The translations under genes were made by a program, and so were the position numbers. Shown here in pieces: positions 13,561-15,824 of a DNA stretch of 15,824 nucleotides (positions are counted from its first letter, which is position 1; every line of letters starts with the position of its first letter). This stretch comes from Comamonadaceae bacterium (GTDB lineage Bacteria > Pseudomonadota > Gammaproteobacteria > Burkholderiales > Burkholderiaceae_C), in contig CANGOY010000014.1 of NCBI GenBank assembly GCA_947455585.1, forward strand, positions 1-15,824, written 5' to 3'. A model generated the notes under the pieces. It was not told where the DNA came from. It was given only the letters and a program-made list of their open reading frames with translations, and ran no database searches.

Positions 13561-15824
13561 ATGTGGTTCACCAAAGTCAGTTTAAAAAATCCGGTCTTCG
13601 CGACCATGGTGATGCTCGCCTTTGTGGTGCTGGGCTTGTTCTCATACCAGCGTCTCAAGATTGACCAATTTCCCAATATCGACTTTCCGGTGGTGGTGAT
13701 CACCACCGAATACCCAGGTGCTTCGCCTGAGATTGTTGAGAGCGAAGTCAGTAAGAAAATTGAAGAAGGCGTCAACTCGATTGCGGGCATCAGTGCGCTC
13801 ACCTCACGCAGCTACGAGGGCATGTCAGTGGTGGTGATCGAGTTTCAGCTCTACGTCGATGGCCGCAAAGGCGCAGACGATGTCAGAGAAAAAGTGGCCT
13901 CTATTCGCCCTACCCTGCGCGATGACGTGAAAGAACCCAAAGTCTTGCGCTTTGACCCGTCCAGCAAAGCCATTTGGTCGCTGGCCGTGGTTCCTGAATC
14001 ACCACAAGGCGGTAAACCGCTCTCAGCCGTGGAGATGACCAACTGGGCTGACCAAGTGCTGAAAAAACGCCTTGAGAACGTGCGCGGCGTGGGCTCGGTC
14101 TCGCTGGTGGGTGGCACCAAACGCGAAATCAATTTGTATCTCAACCCACAAGCCATGGAGTCCCTCGGCATCAGCGCCGACCAAGTGGTGAATGCGGTCC
14201 AAACCGAAACCCAAGACTTGCCCGTGGGCAGCTTGCGCTCGCTGCAACAAGACCGCGTGATTCAAATTCAAGGCCGCATGCTGCGCCCCGAAGACTTTGG
14301 CCAAATCATCGTGGCACGCAAAAACACCACGCCGATTCGTTTGAACCAAGTGGCCACCGTGAACGACGGCGCGCAAGAGGTCGAGAGCTTGGCGCTGTAC
14401 AACGGCCAACGCACGCTACTGATGACGGTGCAAAAGGCCCAAGACGAAAACACCATCGACGTGATTGATGGCCTCAACAAAACCGTGGCCGAGATGAAAG
14501 CGCAGCTGCCCGCTGGCGTGCGTCTAGAGCAAGTGCAAGACGGCTCGCGCCCCATACGCGTGGGCGTGGCCAACGTGCGCCAAACCTTGATTGAAGGTGC
14601 GCTGCTGACGGTGCTCATCGTGTTCTTGTTTTTGAACTCATGGCGCTCGACGGTCATCACCGGCCTCACGCTGCCCATTGCCATCATTGGCACGTTTTTG
14701 TTCATGTATATCTTTGGCTTCACCATCAACATGATCACGCTCATGGCTTTGTCGCTGTGCGTGGGCTTGTTGATTGACGACGCCATCGTGGTGCGCGAAA
14801 ACATCGTGCGACATGTGCAAATGGGCAAATCGCCCTACCAAGCGGCGATGGACGGCACGCAAGAAATTGGCTTGGCCGTGCTGGCTACCACGCTGTCGAT
14901 CGTGGCGGTGTTTTTGCCCATTGGCTTCATGGGCGGCATCATAGGCAAGTTCTTCCACGAGTTTGGTATCACCATCGTGGCTGCGGTGCTCATCTCGATG
15001 TTTGTCAGCTTCACGCTCGACCCGATGCTGTCGTCCATTTGGCACGACCCCACGATTCACGCGCACGGCGAACACGGCCATTCGAATGCGTTTTATGACC
15101 GCACGGTTGGTCCGATCACTGCTTGGTTTGAACAAACCACGGACAAACTGATTTTGATTTATCAGCGCATCCTGAAATGGGCGCTGGTACACAAACGTTC
15201 AACTGTGGGCTTAGCCGTTGGCATCTTTGCGCTGAGCATCTTCATGGTGCCGCTTCTGGGCACAGAGTTTGTGCCCAAGGCAGACTTCTCTGAAACGACG
15301 GTGAATTTCTACACGCCGGTAGGTTCGTCACTCGAAGTCACCGAGGCCAAAGCCAAACAAGTCGAAGCCATCGTGCGTGAATTCCCAGAGGTGCGATACA
15401 CCTTGTCCACCATCAACACGGGTGCAGCGAACGGAAAAATTTACGCCAGCATTTACATCCGTTTGGTCGACCGCAAAGACCGCAAACGCAATGTGGACCA
15501 AATGTCGGCCACGCTGCGCGAGCGCTTGCGCCAAGTGCCGGGCATCACCGTCACACATGCCGGCTTACTTGATGCAGTGGGTGGCAACAAGCAAGTGGAG
15601 TTCTCACTACAAGGCAACGACTTGCGCGAGCTTGAACGCCTCACCACCGAGGCCATGGACAAAATTCGCAACATCCCCGGCTTGGTCGATTTGGACTCAA
15701 GCGTGAAACCCAATAAGCCCACCATCGAAGTGAAGGTGCAACGCGAAGCGGCCAACGACCTGGGCCTTTCACTGGGCGCCATTGGCAACCAGTTGCGCGT
15801 GTTGGTCGCAGGCTCCACCGTCAC
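13561..15824 (+). CDS. HAE1-type RND efflux permease (3' end missing)
   Basis: This inner-membrane proton-driven exporter is cut by the right edge after 754 codons of an expected 1,020-1,060. A first membrane segment (about 12-29) is followed by a large periplasmic loop, then a membrane bundle beginning near residue 344. The proton-relay pair in the fourth membrane segment is Asp406-Asp407 in GLLIDDAIVVREN, matching Asp407-Asp408 of AcrB. This DDAIVV form points to hydrophobe/drug exporters (HAE1) rather than heavy-metal pumps. The second half repeats the layout, with a segment near 540-565 and FVPKADFSE after it. The ATG at 13561 starts the usual MWFTKVSLKNPVF N-terminus; the nearest AAGG is a distant 13 bases upstream. 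No outer-membrane channel gene is visible; it may lie beyond the window or be a shared TolC. Confidence 0.94.
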   Translation, partial: MWFTKVSLKNPVFATMVMLAFVVLGLFSYQRLKIDQFPNIDFPVVVITTEYPGASPEIVESEVSKKIEEGVNSIAGISALTSRSYEGMSVVVIEFQLYVDGRKGADDVREKVASIRPTLRDDVKEPKVLRFDPSSKAIWSLAVVPESPQGGKPLSAVEMTNWADQVLKKRLENVRGVGSVSLVGGTKREINLYLNPQAMESLGISADQVVNAVQTETQDLPVGSLRSLQQDRVIQIQGRMLRPEDFGQIIVARKNTTPIRLNQVATVNDGAQEVESLALYNGQRTLLMTVQKAQDENTIDVIDGLNKTVAEMKAQLPAGVRLEQVQDGSRPIRVGVANVRQTLIEGALLTVLIVFLFLNSWRSTVITGLTLPIAIIGTFLFMYIFGFTINMITLMALSLCVGLLIDDAIVVRENIVRHVQMGKSPYQAAMDGTQEIGLAVLATTLSIVAVFLPIGFMGGIIGKFFHEFGITIVAAVLISMFVSFTLDPMLSSIWHDPTIHAHGEHGHSNAFYDRTVGPITAWFEQTTDKLILIYQRILKWALVHKRSTVGLAVGIFALSIFMVPLLGTEFVPKADFSETTVNFYTPVGSSLEVTEAKAKQVEAIVREFPEVRYTLSTINTGAANGKIYASIYIRLVDRKDRKRNVDQMSATLRERLRQVPGITVTHAGLLDAVGGNKQVEFSLQGNDLRELERLTTEAMDKIRNIPGLVDLDSSVKPNKPTIEVKVQREAANDLGLSLGAIGNQLRVLVAGSTV

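Noticed and set aside
13542..15192. Several open frames antisense to the RND permease
   Set aside because: The plus strand encodes an uninterrupted RND permease with conserved motifs. The minus-strand frames are by-products of its codon use.

Overview
This 15.8 kb window reads as an ordinary chromosomal stretch from a Gram-negative betaproteobacterium. Burkholderiales, and most likely a Comamonadaceae member (Limnohabitans, Rhodoferax or Curvibacter type), is an inference from the overall look of the proteins and gene content; no marker gene here proves it. Gram-negative is well supported by an RND efflux system, a TonB-dependent receptor and Tat-exported redox proteins. I see no rRNA, tRNA, CRISPR array, phage gene, transposase or insertion-sequence end.

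Layout. 1-1379 (+) is the 3' part of a DEAD-box RNA helicase (RhlE type). Its TAA stop is followed, in the same frame, by 37 more Gly/Arg-rich codons up to a second TAA at 1491-1493. A two-way terminator at 1528-1558 separates it from a convergent D-2-hydroxyacid dehydrogenase (1581-2519, -). That gene diverges from an enoyl-CoA hydratase/isomerase-family gene (2589-3362, +), which ends at a second two-way terminator (3380-3407).

3439-8032 is a minus-strand block read right to left. It holds an IorA-like [2Fe-2S] subunit, an IorB-like Tat-exported molybdopterin subunit, XdhC, MocA and, after an 90-base gap, a Tat-exported high-potential iron-sulfur protein (HiPIP). XdhC and MocA would supply and insert the molybdopterin cytosine dinucleotide cofactor. 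IorA/IorB would form a periplasmic molybdenum hydroxylase of unknown substrate. The HiPIP is a reasonable but unproven electron acceptor for it.

The Mo-hydroxylase block diverges from pdxH (8145-8783, +). pdxH converges on a ZnuD-like TonB-dependent receptor (8838-10949, -) that overlaps the end of msrA (10942-11499, -) by 8 bases. Across a 202-base divergent intergenic region lies a plus-strand efflux operon: a TetR/AcrR regulator, a periplasmic adaptor overlapping it by 4 bases, and an HAE1-type RND permease that runs off the right edge.

No wholly new system is evident. The points most worth a second look are the interrupted RGG tail of the helicase, the pairing of a HiPIP with a molybdenum hydroxylase lacking its own FAD or cytochrome subunit, the crotonase-fold protein without the usual catalytic glutamates, and the msrA/receptor overlap.
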